Notes: a model not told the origin generated them from the letters alone. Counted from the stretch's first letter, positions 1-8,573 are shown. The stretch is 17,294 nt of DNA from an uncultured Prevotellaceae bacterium (GCA_946187025.1 CAMHPM010000005.1:1-17294), one strand, 5' to 3'. Program-made: numbers and translations.

Positions 1-1109
1 GTCTGGAGGAACCAGAGTTTGCCTTCCTGTACGGTGAACTCCATGTCCTGCATGTCGTGGTAGTGGTGCTCGAGCTTGTCCTGAAGTGCGTTGAGCTCAG
101 CATAGAGCTGTGGCATTGCTTCTTCCATTGATGGATACTTTGCAACGCGCTCTTCCTCGCTGATGCCTGCACGCTTTGCCCAGCGCTGTGAGCCAATCTT
201 AGTGATTTGCTGTGGTGTGCGGATACCTGCAACTACGTCTTCGCCCTGTGCATTGATGAGGTACTCTCCGTTGAAGAGGTTTTCACCGTTACCTGCATCG
301 CGGCTGAAGCAAACACCTGTTGCGCTGGTGTCGCCCATGTTGCCGAATACCATTGCCATGACGCTTACGGCTGTTCCCCACTCGTCTGGAATTCCTTCCA
401 TCTTGCGGTAGAGGATGGCGCGGTCGTTCATCCAGCTGCGGAACACAGCACAGATGGCACCCCAGAGCTGCTCGATTGGGTCGCTTGGGAAGTCTGAACC
501 AGTCTGCTTCTTGATAGCTTCCTTGAATAGTACAACCAATTTTTTGAGTGATTCAACAGAGAGGTCCTTGTCGAGAACCACACCCTGCTCTTCCTTCACC
601 TTTTCGATGATGGCCTCGAATGGGTCGATGTCTTCCTTGTTTACTGGCTTCATGCCGAGTACCACGTCGCCGTACATCTGTACGAAACGACGGTAAGAGT
701 CGTAAACGAAGTGAGGGTTCTGTGTCTTCTTCACCATGCCTTCAGCCACTTCGTCGTTGAGACCGAGGTTGAGGATAGTATCCATCATACCAGGCATAGA
801 AGCGCGGGCACCCGAACGTACTGACACGAGCAACGGGTTGGTTGCATCGCCGAATTTACAGTTCATCAGTCCCTCGATATGTTTCACTGCAGCAAGCACA
901 TCGTCGTTGAGCAGTTCCATGATTTTCTGCTGACCAACCTCATAGTATTCGTTGCAAGTGTCGGTAGTGATTGTGAAACCAGGAGGCACTGGCACTCCGA
1001 TGAGGTTCATCTCTGCAAGGTTTGCACCCTTGCCGCCAAGCAATTCACGCATGTTGGCGTTACCTTCGGCCTGTCCGTTTCCGAAGGTGTAAACTCTTTT
1101 CTGACTCAT
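1..1109 (-). CDS. ppdK: Pyruvate, phosphate dikinase, N-terminal 369 residues (runs off the left edge)
   Basis: PPDK interconverts pyruvate + ATP + Pi with PEP + AMP + PPi in the cytoplasm. The ATG is at 1107-1109 and 369 complete codons are visible before the edge. The protein opens with MSQKRVYTFG, followed by the ATP-grasp nucleotide-binding domain: GGKGANLAEM at residues 25-34, the signature RSGARASMPGMMDT at 98-111, then FGNMGDTSATGVCFSRD at 255-271 and NAQGEDVVAGIRTPQ at 286-300. The piece ends with EFTVQEGKLWFLQ, the PPDK hallmark just before the central domain. The phospho-histidine swivel domain and the PEP/pyruvate-binding barrel lie outside the window (family length about 900 residues, known). 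No frameshift is seen. It is divergent from the CapA-like gene and has its own promoter at 1213-1243. Identification is by reading the translation and is secure. Confidence 0.97.
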   Translation of the reverse strand, partial: MSQKRVYTFGNGQAEGNANMRELLGGKGANLAEMNLIGVPVPPGFTITTDTCNEYYEVGQQKIMELLNDDVLAAVKHIEGLMNCKFGDATNPLLVSVRSGARASMPGMMDTILNLGLNDEVAEGMVKKTQNPHFVYDSYRRFVQMYGDVVLGMKPVNKEDIDPFEAIIEKVKEEQGVVLDKDLSVESLKKLVVLFKEAIKKQTGSDFPSDPIEQLWGAICAVFRSWMNDRAILYRKMEGIPDEWGTAVSVMAMVFGNMGDTSATGVCFSRDAGNGENLFNGEYLINAQGEDVVAGIRTPQQITKIGSQRWAKRAGISEEERVAKYPSMEEAMPQLYAELNALQDKLEHHYHDMQDMEFTVQEGKLWFLQ

Positions 1110-1212
1110 AGATTTGTTTTGAATTTTATGTATTTAATGAATATTGTTTTCACAGCCGCAAAGGCATGTCGCACCACGTGGTATTTCTGTACACCACGCA
1201 TGAAACAGCCTG

Positions 1213-1243
1213 CAAAGATACACCTTTATTTAATAAGAAACAA
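1213..1243 (-). promoter_or_regulatory. Promoter of ppdK, Bacteroidetes type
   Basis: On the minus strand TTG (1241-1243) is followed by 20 bases and then TATCTTTG (1213-1220). This matches the Bacteroidetes primary-sigma consensus TTTG / 19-21 bp / TAnnTTTG (known). Transcription would start near 1205, giving a leader of about 95 nt before the ppdK ATG. No Shine-Dalgarno site is obvious in that A/T-rich leader. Confidence 0.75.
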
Positions 1244-1345
1244 GTATTTCGTCATCTTTTTGCATAAATACATCAACTAAATGCACCCGACAGTCGTAAA
1301 ACCACCACAGCTGAGAGCAACGGCACCCTTTTCTCTCGCTTTCAC

Positions 1346-1423
1346 GAGTGCGCACTCGCGAGGCCGAGAGTGCGCAGTCGCGAGGCCGAGAGTGCGCAGT
1401 CGCAGGGCCGAGAGTGCGCGCTC
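1346..1423. repeat. GC-rich 22-bp tandem repeat, 3.5 copies
   Basis: Full units lie at 1346-1367, 1368-1389 and 1390-1411, with a 12-base partial unit at 1412-1423. Each unit begins GAGTGCGC and ends GGCCGA. Unit 2 differs from unit 1 at one base (C to G at its tenth position); unit 3 has CGCAGGG where the others have CGCGAGG. The first unit starts inside a perfect 14-bp palindrome, CGAGTGCGCACTCG (1345-1358). The partial unit is a near-palindrome, GAGTGCGCGCTC. The array is far more GC-rich than the spacer around it. Confidence 0.9.
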
Positions 1424-1514
1424 AAATTCGGGAATGTCATTTTGTGTTAGGAGAAAAACGGCTGATGACAATACAAATTTATGCCGGAAATATAGTTTTT
1501 TCACCTTTCTACAA

Positions 1515-1566
1515 CTGAGTTTTATTCAAAAATGCGTATCTTTGCAATATAAAACTGCAAAGATAC
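1515..1566 (+). promoter_or_regulatory. Probable promoter of the CapA-like gene, inside an inverted repeat
   Basis: TATCTTTG at 1537-1544 matches the TAnnTTTG -7 box. CTG at 1515-1517, 19 bases upstream, is a partial -33 match. The -7 box is part of a perfect 11-bp inverted repeat (1536-1546 and 1556-1566, 9-base loop), whose right arm is a -7 box for the minus strand (1558-1565). Transcription to the right would start near 1551, about 65 nt before the GTG start codon. Confidence 0.55.
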
Positions 1567-1616
1567 ATTCCGATTGTATTTCCACGGCAGTAGCTTAAAC
1601 TGAAAGAAACCACGAC

Positions 1617-3047
1617 GTGAGACAATTGCTGACCATACTATTGCTTGTATCAGCCCTGTACCTCAGTGCGCAGAGCGAAGTGCGACTGGCGTTTACCGGC
1701 GAGGTGAACGTAGGCAACAGCTATGGCTCACACTCTGAGCGGCCGCTCGATGCCACACATCTGTTTGCCAACGTGAGCAGCCACCTGAAAGCTGCCAACG
1801 TGGCATTCGGCACACTCGGCACCGTACTTATCGACATCGACGGCACACCCAACCGTGCCAACCTCATCGGCTCACACAAACTCATTCGAGTGTCGGAAGA
1901 ATACTCCACAGCACTGCGCGAAGCTGGATTCACGGCGCTGAGCCTTGCCAACAGCCATGTGGCCGACTTCGGAATCGAGGGAATGCAGACGACGATGAAC
2001 TCGATGCGACGAGCCGGGATTGAATTTGCAGGGCTGAAGGCCATGCAAGACTACCACACATTTGAACGTGACGGACTGAAATATGGTTTCATAGCATTCG
2101 GTACATCGGTACACACACTCTCGATGGCCGACTCCACACTCATTCACAACATGGTGGCAGGACTTGCCGACCAGTGCGACATCGTTGTGGTGGCATTCAG
2201 CCTCAACGAGACAATGGGCACATTGCATACAGGCCATACACCGACACGCATCACAACCTACATGCAACAAGCCACCAGTTTTGCCCACACATGCGTAAAC
2301 GCAGGAGCCGACATCGTCTATGGCAACGGGTTGGGACATCCCCTACCCCTCGAGCTCTACAAAGACCGGCTCATCATCTACGGCCTCGGCAACTTCTGCA
2401 CACCCTACGGAGTGAGCTACACAGGCGAACTGGGAGCAGCCCCGCTGGCCGATGTACGATTGTTTGCCGACGGGACATTCAAGTCGGCACAGATTGTATC
2501 ATTCCGCCAGGCGAACAGCACCGGGCCGGCGGCCGACCCTTCGCACGAAGCAGCACGGGTGATAAAAGCAATGACCGAGCGACACTTTCCCAAGACCGAA
2601 CTGAAGGCCGAAGACGACGGGACCATCACATCCACATCAGAATCGCCCTACGCACTGGCCATGCGAATGCTCACCGAGGCCGAACGCCACCGCGGCAAAC
2701 GCTACATGATGGGCAGCACGGGCCCCAACACATTCGACTGCTCTGGATTCACATCCTATGTATTTGCCAAGTTCGGAATAAAACTACACCGGATGTCGGC
2801 AGCACAATACACACAAGGACACTCAATCGACAAAAAAGAACTGCGGCCGGGCGACCTCGTGTTCTTCACACGCTCGTCGGTGCGAGGCGTGGGCCACGTA
2901 GGCATTGTGTACAGCGTTGACAAACGTCGCGGAAGCTTCAAGTTCATACACGCATCGGTGTCGAAAGGTATCACAATCGACGACTTCGCATCGTCGGCAT
3001 ACTACATAAAACGATACGTAGGAGCACGACGCATTCTGCCCGACTGA
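1617..3047 (+). CDS. Secreted CapA-like / NlpC-P60 fusion protein
   Basis: 476 residues. The start is GTG at 1617: an in-frame stop lies just upstream (1596-1598), and this start gives a clean signal peptide (RQLLTILLLVSALYLSAQS, about residues 2-20). Residues about 21-300 resemble the CapA / PGA-synthesis metallophosphatase-like domain: GEVNVG at 28-33, LANSHVADFG at 110-119, GADIVYGNGLGHP at 230-242, GLGNF at 256-260. Several metal-ligand positions of the family differ: GD is GE, the N-x-E motif is TLG, and the usual His of the HWG motif is missing. Residues about 345-476 are an intact NlpC/P60 cysteine peptidase with DCSGF (C375), GHVGIV (H427) and FIHAS (H445). It likely cleaves peptidoglycan stem peptides in the envelope. 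The role of the CapA half is unclear. It stands alone with its own promoter. Confidence 0.85.
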   Translation: MRQLLTILLLVSALYLSAQSEVRLAFTGEVNVGNSYGSHSERPLDATHLFANVSSHLKAANVAFGTLGTVLIDIDGTPNRANLIGSHKLIRVSEEYSTALREAGFTALSLANSHVADFGIEGMQTTMNSMRRAGIEFAGLKAMQDYHTFERDGLKYGFIAFGTSVHTLSMADSTLIHNMVAGLADQCDIVVVAFSLNETMGTLHTGHTPTRITTYMQQATSFAHTCVNAGADIVYGNGLGHPLPLELYKDRLIIYGLGNFCTPYGVSYTGELGAAPLADVRLFADGTFKSAQIVSFRQANSTGPAADPSHEAARVIKAMTERHFPKTELKAEDDGTITSTSESPYALAMRMLTEAERHRGKRYMMGSTGPNTFDCSGFTSYVFAKFGIKLHRMSAAQYTQGHSIDKKELRPGDLVFFTRSSVRGVGHVGIVYSVDKRRGSFKFIHASVSKGITIDDFASSAYYIKRYVGARRILPD

Positions 3048-3146
3048 CCCCACCCAAGCACACCATTTCACACCTTTTTCTATATTATAATGTTAAAAAC
3101 ACCAACTTTTTACACAAACAACAAACAACGAATCACATTTTTTTCA

Positions 3147-3154
3147 TAAATTTG
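3147..3154 (+). promoter_or_regulatory. -7 box ahead of the large CotH gene
   Basis: TAAATTTG at 3147-3154 matches TAnnTTTG, about 95 bases ahead of the ATG at 3249. No TTG is seen 19-21 bases upstream, so the -33 element is weak or absent. The A/T-rich stretch at 3060-3150 fits a promoter region. Confidence 0.45.
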
Positions 3155-3248
3155 CACGATGAACCGCGCGTGAAGATACACGTCGGCTGTCATAAAAACA
3201 AATTACTAATTAATCCTGTCAAGATTCAGAAAACAACAAAAGCATACT

Positions 3249-6200
3249 ATGAAGAAACTATCGTTACTTGTCACAGCCGTGGCATTAAGTATGAGTTTAC
3301 AAACCCAGGCCCAAGCATGGCTTGATGTGACAGATATGTACATCGTAAACCCACGTTTCGACAACAACGACGTCAAGACCGGATGGAGCGGCACAGCATT
3401 CAGTGTGAGCGGCAATCCAGGAGAAAACGCCGAACACTACCAACGCTATTTCGACAGCTACCAATACATCACAGGCATGGAACCAGGCCTCTATCGTGTA
3501 GGTGTACAAGCATTCTATCGCTCGGGCAACCAGCAGCAAGACTACCAACGCTTCACAAGCGAAGACCCGACACAATATCAGAAAGCACGACTCTATGCCT
3601 CATCAGGCACAGACGACAAATATACACTCATTGCATTGTTATCGAGCGGAGCAACAAAAGACGACCTTGGCGGAGGCTCCACACGCAACGATGCCGGATA
3701 CGTGCCTAACACCCAAACCTCGGCACGCAACTGGTTTGAAGCCGGCTACTACCACAACTACGTAGAAGTGGAAGTGGGCAGCGACAGCACCCTGCTCATC
3801 GGCATCATGCTCTACGAAGACGAAGAAGAAGACCCCTGGGGCGGATGGGGTGGCTGGGGCGGCTGGGGCCGCAGCTACGACGGATGGACCTGTCTCGACA
3901 ACTGGACCATCGAACGCGCCGGCGAACTTGTGCCCGCTACCGCCATCACACTCAACCAGACTGAACTGAAAATAAACCTCGATGAGACAGCAAAGCTGAA
4001 AGCAACCATCGCCCCCGACGATGCCTCCTACAAGCGAGTACGCTGGGATACATCCGACCCATCAGTTGCAACCGTTGACAACAACGGAAACGTCTATGGC
4101 ATGGCACGCGGCACAGCCACAATCACAGCAACCACCATCGACGGAACAGAACTGACAGCATCGTGCACAGTGACAGTGGTGAACAACGGCGGAACAAAGG
4201 AGTCGATGATTATAAACGAAATCATGGCAGCAAACGTCGATATGTTCATCGACCCATCATGGAACTATGGCGGATGGGTGGAACTCTACAACCCGACCGA
4301 TATGCCAGCCAACATCGGAGCCTACTGGGTGAGCGACGACCCAACCAACCTGAAGAAAGCAATGCTTCCACGCAAGATTGGCAGCATACCGGCACACGGA
4401 TTCTTCACATTGTGGTTTGACCATGCCGAAACACGCAAAGACGTAGGCGAACAATGGCTCAACACACAAGTAAACATGAAACTCGACACCGACGGCGGCA
4501 CAATCTACATAAGCGACGATGCAGGCAACCTCATCGTGAGCCAAGACTACCCTGCCGCAGTAATGCGCACATCCTATGCACGTACGACCGACGGAGGTAG
4601 CGAATGGGGCTTCACTGCATTCCCTACCCCAACCGAGTCGAACGCATCGAGCATGTTTGCAACAGAACAACTGCCACTGCCAGAAGTCAACAAAGACGGA
4701 CAAGTATTCGACACACCATTCAGCGTCACCGTCAACACACCTGAAGGCACCACACTGAGATATACCACCGACGGCACCACACCAACACTCGACAACGGAG
4801 AAGAAAGCAGCAACGGAATCTTCGAGATAGACCAGACAACCGTACTGCGCCTACGCTACTTCAAAGACGGGTACCTGCCAAGCGGAGTCGTGACACGTTC
4901 TTACATCTATCGCGACCGCGACTACTACCTGCCAGTAGTATCGGTAGTGACAGCACCCGACAACCTCTACGACAACACCATCGGCGTATATGTATCAGGT
5001 ACCAACGGAAAGACAGCCAACCAAGACTACACGAAACGTAACTTCAACATGGAATGGGACCGTCCGGTCAACTTCGAATATCTGGTCGAAAACTCAGAAG
5101 TAGTAAACCAGGAAGTCAACTTCTCCATAGCCGGCGGATGGAGCCGCAAATACGAGCCACGCTCATTCAAGCTGAAAGCAAACAGCGTGTATGGACAAAA
5201 CAAATACGAATATCCATTCTTCAACGACAAGCCATACAACCGCAACAAGTCAGTTCTGCTGCGTAACGGCGGAAACGACAACTACAACAAGTACCGCCTG
5301 AAAGACGCTGCACTGCAAGAGATTGCACGCCAGTCGGGCTTCAAACTCGATTTGCAGTCATATCAGCCGACACATGTTTTCATCAACGGCTCATACCTCG
5401 GTATGCTCAACATGCGCGAACCAAGCAACAAACATTACGGATATGCCAACTACGGCATCGACACCGACGAGATTGACTGCTTCGAGATGAGCGTTGACTC
5501 GGGCTATGTACAGAAGAACGGCACACGCGATGCATTCGACCACTGGTACAACCTCACCGTGGAGTTGGCAGCCGACCCTGAGAACGAAGAAATATACAAG
5601 CAGATATGCGACGTGGTGGATATTGAAAACTACACCAACTACATGGCCTACAAGTTCTTCCTCAACGACTGGGACTGGCCTCACAACAACTGCAAGGCAT
5701 TCCGTGACCGCAACGACGGCAAGTTCCACTTCGTGGTATTCGACCTCGACAACTGCGTCGATCGCAGCGGAAACAACATCTTCAACGACTTCCAGAACAA
5801 ACAGATGCACACATTCTATGGACGTCCTGAATACAACGGCTCTTCCATAACCAAGGAGGTTGAACTCGTCACTATCTTCCTCAACATGCTGAAGCACGAA
5901 GAGTTCAAGAAGAAATTCATCGACACATATTGCATCGTAGGCGGATGCGTGTTCCGCGACGACGAAGAGAATGCACGCATCGTCAACGAAATGGCAGAGA
6001 ACGTACGCACTGCCCTGCGATGGGAAGGCAACGACCCTGTAGGTACAAACAAGGAACGTTCGCAAGGTATCATCAACGCCATCTCAGGCAACTTCAAGCA
6101 AAACATGATGAACGTGATGAAGAACTACAACACCTTCAACCTGCGCAACACCGAGCTACAAGCACTTCAGGTAAGTTCAAACATAAGCACAGCACAAATC

Positions 6201-7721
6201 AGCTATAACGGCATCGAAATACCTAAAGCAATGTTCAACGGCTACTGCTTCGCACCAGTCACACTCACCGCACAGCCACTTGCAGGCTATCGGTTCAAAG
6301 GCTGGCAAGAGGCAGAGACTGTTAAGCGCGAGTCAAAAGACATATTCCCGATGGGCTCAACATGGAGCTACTACGATTTCGGTTCGCTCGACGAAGCTTC
6401 ATGGACCGAGCGCAACTACATCCGCTCAGGATGGGGTTCGGCCAATGCTCCGTTCGGATTCGGAAACGACGGCAAGCCAATGGCAAATGCAACCACCCAA
6501 CTCGACAAGAGCGACAAGAAGCCAACATATTACTTCCGTCGCAACTTCTCACTCGACAATGCACCGGCCGACAACGAGAAGTATATCATAACCTATCAGG
6601 TCGATGACGGCATCATTGCCTACATCAACGGCACCGAAGTAGGTCGATATATCATGCCATCGGGAGCCAAGTATGCCGACTACGTACAGACATATGAGGA
6701 TGTATGGGTAGGCGACGAACCTTACGAAGGCACCATCACTATCGACAACTCGTTGCTGCGCAAGGGCACAAATGTCATCTGCTTCGAAGTACACAACTGC
6801 AACGAAACATCATCCGACATCTGGTTTGATGCAGCGATATCGGTCGAAGTGAGCAACGAAATAAGCGACGAGGACATCATAAGCACAGAAACCGAATACA
6901 CCGTTCCGACCAGTGGTGCACACAACATCGTTGCCCTCTATGAACCACTTCCAGCCGACGAACTCATGGCCTCTGCTCCGGTTCGCGTAAACGAAGTGAG
7001 CGCAGCCAATACCATATATGTCAACGAGTATGATAAAAAGAACGACTGGATAGAGCTCTACAACACCACCGACGAGCCTATCGACATTGCAGGCATGTAT
7101 GTCAGCGATAACGAATCCAAGCCTCAGAAGTATCAGATACCAGCATCCGAGGATGTGAATACCATCATCCCTGCACATGGATACCTCATTGTATGGTGTG
7201 ACAAGCTCGACCCTACCTCACAGCTCCACACATCGTTCAAGCTCGCTGCCGAAGGCGGTTCGGTTCTCATCACCGCATCCGACCTCGCATGGGCCGACAC
7301 CCTGCAATATCCTCTCCATGAAGGAACGAAGAGTGTTGGACGCTACCCTGACGGAGCCGACGATGTATATGCTATGAACACACCTACAATCTCGGCACGC
7401 AACATCCTCACCAGCTACGACACACTCTACGTGAAGCCTGTCATCCCTGGCGACGAGACAAATATCGGCAACATCATTGCACAAGGAGGCGATATGAGCC
7501 TCATGTTCGACGGTGGTTACATCGTGGTCAACAGCCAGTCAACCACTGTTGCCGACCTCAACATCTTCACCGCATCGGGCCAGACAGTGAAGTCGTCAAG
7601 CCTCAATATGGCAGGCGGACATGCAACTGCCTTCGTAGGCAATCTGCCTGCAGGCATCTATGTGGCACGTGTGAAGAATACTGCCGGCGACACATGCGCA
7701 TGCAAGTTCGTAATAAAATAG
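3249..7721 (+). CDS. Large secreted CotH-kinase protein with LTD, Big_2 and T9SS-type tail
   Basis: 1490 residues, signal peptide 1-22. Domains in order: N-terminal beta-sandwich (about 24-225) containing a Trp/Gly-rich loop (194-207); Big_2 immunoglobulin-like (231-311); lamin-tail domain LTD (317-460); chitobiase C-terminal-like (478-553, RYTTDGTTPT); CotH domain (560-950) with LLRNGGNDN, FINGSYLGMLNMRE, NDWDWPHNN and the metal-binding-type FVVFDLDNC (D832, D834); an InlB-like repeat split by a beta-sandwich (970-1232); a second LTD (1244-1385); and a C-terminal sorting domain (about 1410-1490) with NLPAGIYVARV and final KFVIK, typical of T9SS type A. CotH proteins are atypical kinases in spore formers (known); in Bacteroidales the substrate is unknown. 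It is inferred to be exported and attached to the surface, acting in adhesion or in modifying surface proteins. The aquaporin gene follows 90 bases later. Confidence 0.88.
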   Translation: MKKLSLLVTAVALSMSLQTQAQAWLDVTDMYIVNPRFDNNDVKTGWSGTAFSVSGNPGENAEHYQRYFDSYQYITGMEPGLYRVGVQAFYRSGNQQQDYQRFTSEDPTQYQKARLYASSGTDDKYTLIALLSSGATKDDLGGGSTRNDAGYVPNTQTSARNWFEAGYYHNYVEVEVGSDSTLLIGIMLYEDEEEDPWGGWGGWGGWGRSYDGWTCLDNWTIERAGELVPATAITLNQTELKINLDETAKLKATIAPDDASYKRVRWDTSDPSVATVDNNGNVYGMARGTATITATTIDGTELTASCTVTVVNNGGTKESMIINEIMAANVDMFIDPSWNYGGWVELYNPTDMPANIGAYWVSDDPTNLKKAMLPRKIGSIPAHGFFTLWFDHAETRKDVGEQWLNTQVNMKLDTDGGTIYISDDAGNLIVSQDYPAAVMRTSYARTTDGGSEWGFTAFPTPTESNASSMFATEQLPLPEVNKDGQVFDTPFSVTVNTPEGTTLRYTTDGTTPTLDNGEESSNGIFEIDQTTVLRLRYFKDGYLPSGVVTRSYIYRDRDYYLPVVSVVTAPDNLYDNTIGVYVSGTNGKTANQDYTKRNFNMEWDRPVNFEYLVENSEVVNQEVNFSIAGGWSRKYEPRSFKLKANSVYGQNKYEYPFFNDKPYNRNKSVLLRNGGNDNYNKYRLKDAALQEIARQSGFKLDLQSYQPTHVFINGSYLGMLNMREPSNKHYGYANYGIDTDEIDCFEMSVDSGYVQKNGTRDAFDHWYNLTVELAADPENEEIYKQICDVVDIENYTNYMAYKFFLNDWDWPHNNCKAFRDRNDGKFHFVVFDLDNCVDRSGNNIFNDFQNKQMHTFYGRPEYNGSSITKEVELVTIFLNMLKHEEFKKKFIDTYCIVGGCVFRDDEENARIVNEMAENVRTALRWEGNDPVGTNKERSQGIINAISGNFKQNMMNVMKNYNTFNLRNTELQALQVSSNISTAQISYNGIEIPKAMFNGYCFAPVTLTAQPLAGYRFKGWQEAETVKRESKDIFPMGSTWSYYDFGSLDEASWTERNYIRSGWGSANAPFGFGNDGKPMANATTQLDKSDKKPTYYFRRNFSLDNAPADNEKYIITYQVDDGIIAYINGTEVGRYIMPSGAKYADYVQTYEDVWVGDEPYEGTITIDNSLLRKGTNVICFEVHNCNETSSDIWFDAAISVEVSNEISDEDIISTETEYTVPTSGAHNIVALYEPLPADELMASAPVRVNEVSAANTIYVNEYDKKNDWIELYNTTDEPIDIAGMYVSDNESKPQKYQIPASEDVNTIIPAHGYLIVWCDKLDPTSQLHTSFKLAAEGGSVLITASDLAWADTLQYPLHEGTKSVGRYPDGADDVYAMNTPTISARNILTSYDTLYVKPVIPGDETNIGNIIAQGGDMSLMFDGGYIVVNSQSTTVADLNIFTASGQTVKSSSLNMAGGHATAFVGNLPAGIYVARVKNTAGDTCACKFVIK

Positions 7722-7747
7722 ATATCGGGACAGATGTTCGTAATAAA
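7706..7747. repeat. Short direct repeat at the end of the large CotH gene
   Basis: GTTCGTAATAAA occurs at 7706-7717, within the last codons of the gene, and again at 7736-7747, 30 bp later. It looks like a small local duplication. No clear promoter with a TAnnTTTG box was found in the 90-base gap before the aquaporin, so the aquaporin may be co-transcribed with the CotH gene or use an atypical promoter. Confidence 0.6.
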
Positions 7748-7811
7748 TAGTTTGAATCAAATAGTTTATAATAAAATCATTTATTAACCCCATTAAATCA
7801 TCATTAAGACA

Positions 7812-8477
7812 ATGAAGAAGTATTTAGCAGAAATGGTGGGTACGATGGTACTCGTACTCCTTGGCTGCGGCACAGCTGTCAGCCTAAACTGCGGTGTTGA
7901 CCCTGCATCCGTAATCGGTACAGCCATTGCGTTTGGTCTTGCAGTAGTAGCTATGGCCTACACCATCGGCGGCATCAGCGGTTGCCACATCAACCCAGCC
8001 ATCACCCTCGGTTGCTTGCTCACCGGCCGTATCAGCGGCAAAGATGCAGGCATGTACATGCTGTTCCAGGTAATCGGTGCATTCATCGGTTCTGCAATCC
8101 TCTATGCACTCGTAGCAACCAGCCCTGAACTGGCTCAAGGAACTACTACAGGTGCTAACGCCTGCTCAGGCACAGTAGTCAACGGCCTTATCGCCGAAAT
8201 CGTGCTCACAGCCATCTTCGTGCTTGTAGTTCTCGGCACAACTGATTCAAAGAAGGGTGCAGGCAACTTCGCCGGCCTTGCAATCGGTCTGTCGCTCATC
8301 CTCATCCACCTCGTTGGCATCCACTACACTGGCACATCGGTCAACCCTGCACGTTCTATCGCTCCTGCCGTATTCGCTGGTGGCGATGCTCTTGCTCAGC
8401 TCTGGGTATTCATCGTTGGTCCGTTCGTTGGTGCTGTCATCGCAGCTGGCATTTGGAAGACTGTAGGCGAAGACTAA
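7812..8477 (+). CDS. aqpZ: Aquaporin, MIP family, AqpZ-like
   Basis: 221 residues, close to the usual length of AqpZ (about 230). It is a channel of the inner membrane for passive water flow, with six membrane helices and two half-helices. Both signature loops are present: HINPAIT (N61-P62-A63) and TSVNPARS (N178-P179-A180). The selectivity-filter residues of water-specific AqpZ (Phe, His, Thr, Arg) line up with F41, H166, T175 and R181, so a water channel is more likely than a glycerol facilitator, which has a wider filter. A 20-bp-stem terminator lies 24 bases after the stop codon. The context, between two secreted CotH proteins, gives no direct clue to its physiological trigger. Confidence 0.94.
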   Translation: MKKYLAEMVGTMVLVLLGCGTAVSLNCGVDPASVIGTAIAFGLAVVAMAYTIGGISGCHINPAITLGCLLTGRISGKDAGMYMLFQVIGAFIGSAILYALVATSPELAQGTTTGANACSGTVVNGLIAEIVLTAIFVLVVLGTTDSKKGAGNFAGLAIGLSLILIHLVGIHYTGTSVNPARSIAPAVFAGGDALAQLWVFIVGPFVGAVIAAGIWKTVGED

Positions 8478-8501
8478 TACCCTACCCTTTCAACAGTTAT
8501 G

Positions 8502-8546
8502 AAAACAAAAAACCATCCGGCAGTGAGCCGGATGGTTTTTTGTTTT
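8502..8546. terminator. Strong bidirectional intrinsic terminator
   Basis: A perfect 20-bp stem (arms 8502-8521 and 8527-8546) with a 5-base loop AGTGA. The core is CCATCCGGC / GCCGGATGG, flanked by A-rich and T-rich sides, so a U-tract follows the hairpin on either strand. It lies 24 bases after the aquaporin stop and 75 bases beyond the stop of the convergent CotH gene, so it can end both transcripts. Confidence 0.95.
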
Positions 8547-8573
8547 TGGAATATAGAAGTAGGATAAACGTAT

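Larger units (their letters stand above)
1110..1616. other. Divergent intergenic spacer between ppdK and the CapA-like gene
   Basis: About 0.5 kb without a convincing gene. It holds the ppdK promoter (1213-1243), a GC-rich 22-bp tandem repeat (1346-1423), and a palindrome carrying a -7 box on each strand (1536-1566). Short open frames cross the repeat on both strands, but their translations are low complexity and resemble no family I know, so they are not called. Confidence 0.7.

Noticed and set aside
1277..1598. Open frames on both strands through the GC-rich repeat (75 and 105 residues)
   Set aside because: The open frame is produced by the 22-bp repeat and both translations are low complexity, with no family resemblance; promoter elements occupy the same bases.
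2174..2920. A 248-residue plus-strand frame inside the CapA-like gene
   Set aside because: It is Arg/His-rich and in a different frame from a gene with an intact signal peptide and catalytic triad.
5391..6065. A 224-residue minus-strand frame inside the large CotH gene
   Set aside because: It is antisense to well-conserved CotH sequence; its Val-rich composition is the usual shadow of Asp/Asn-rich coding sequence.
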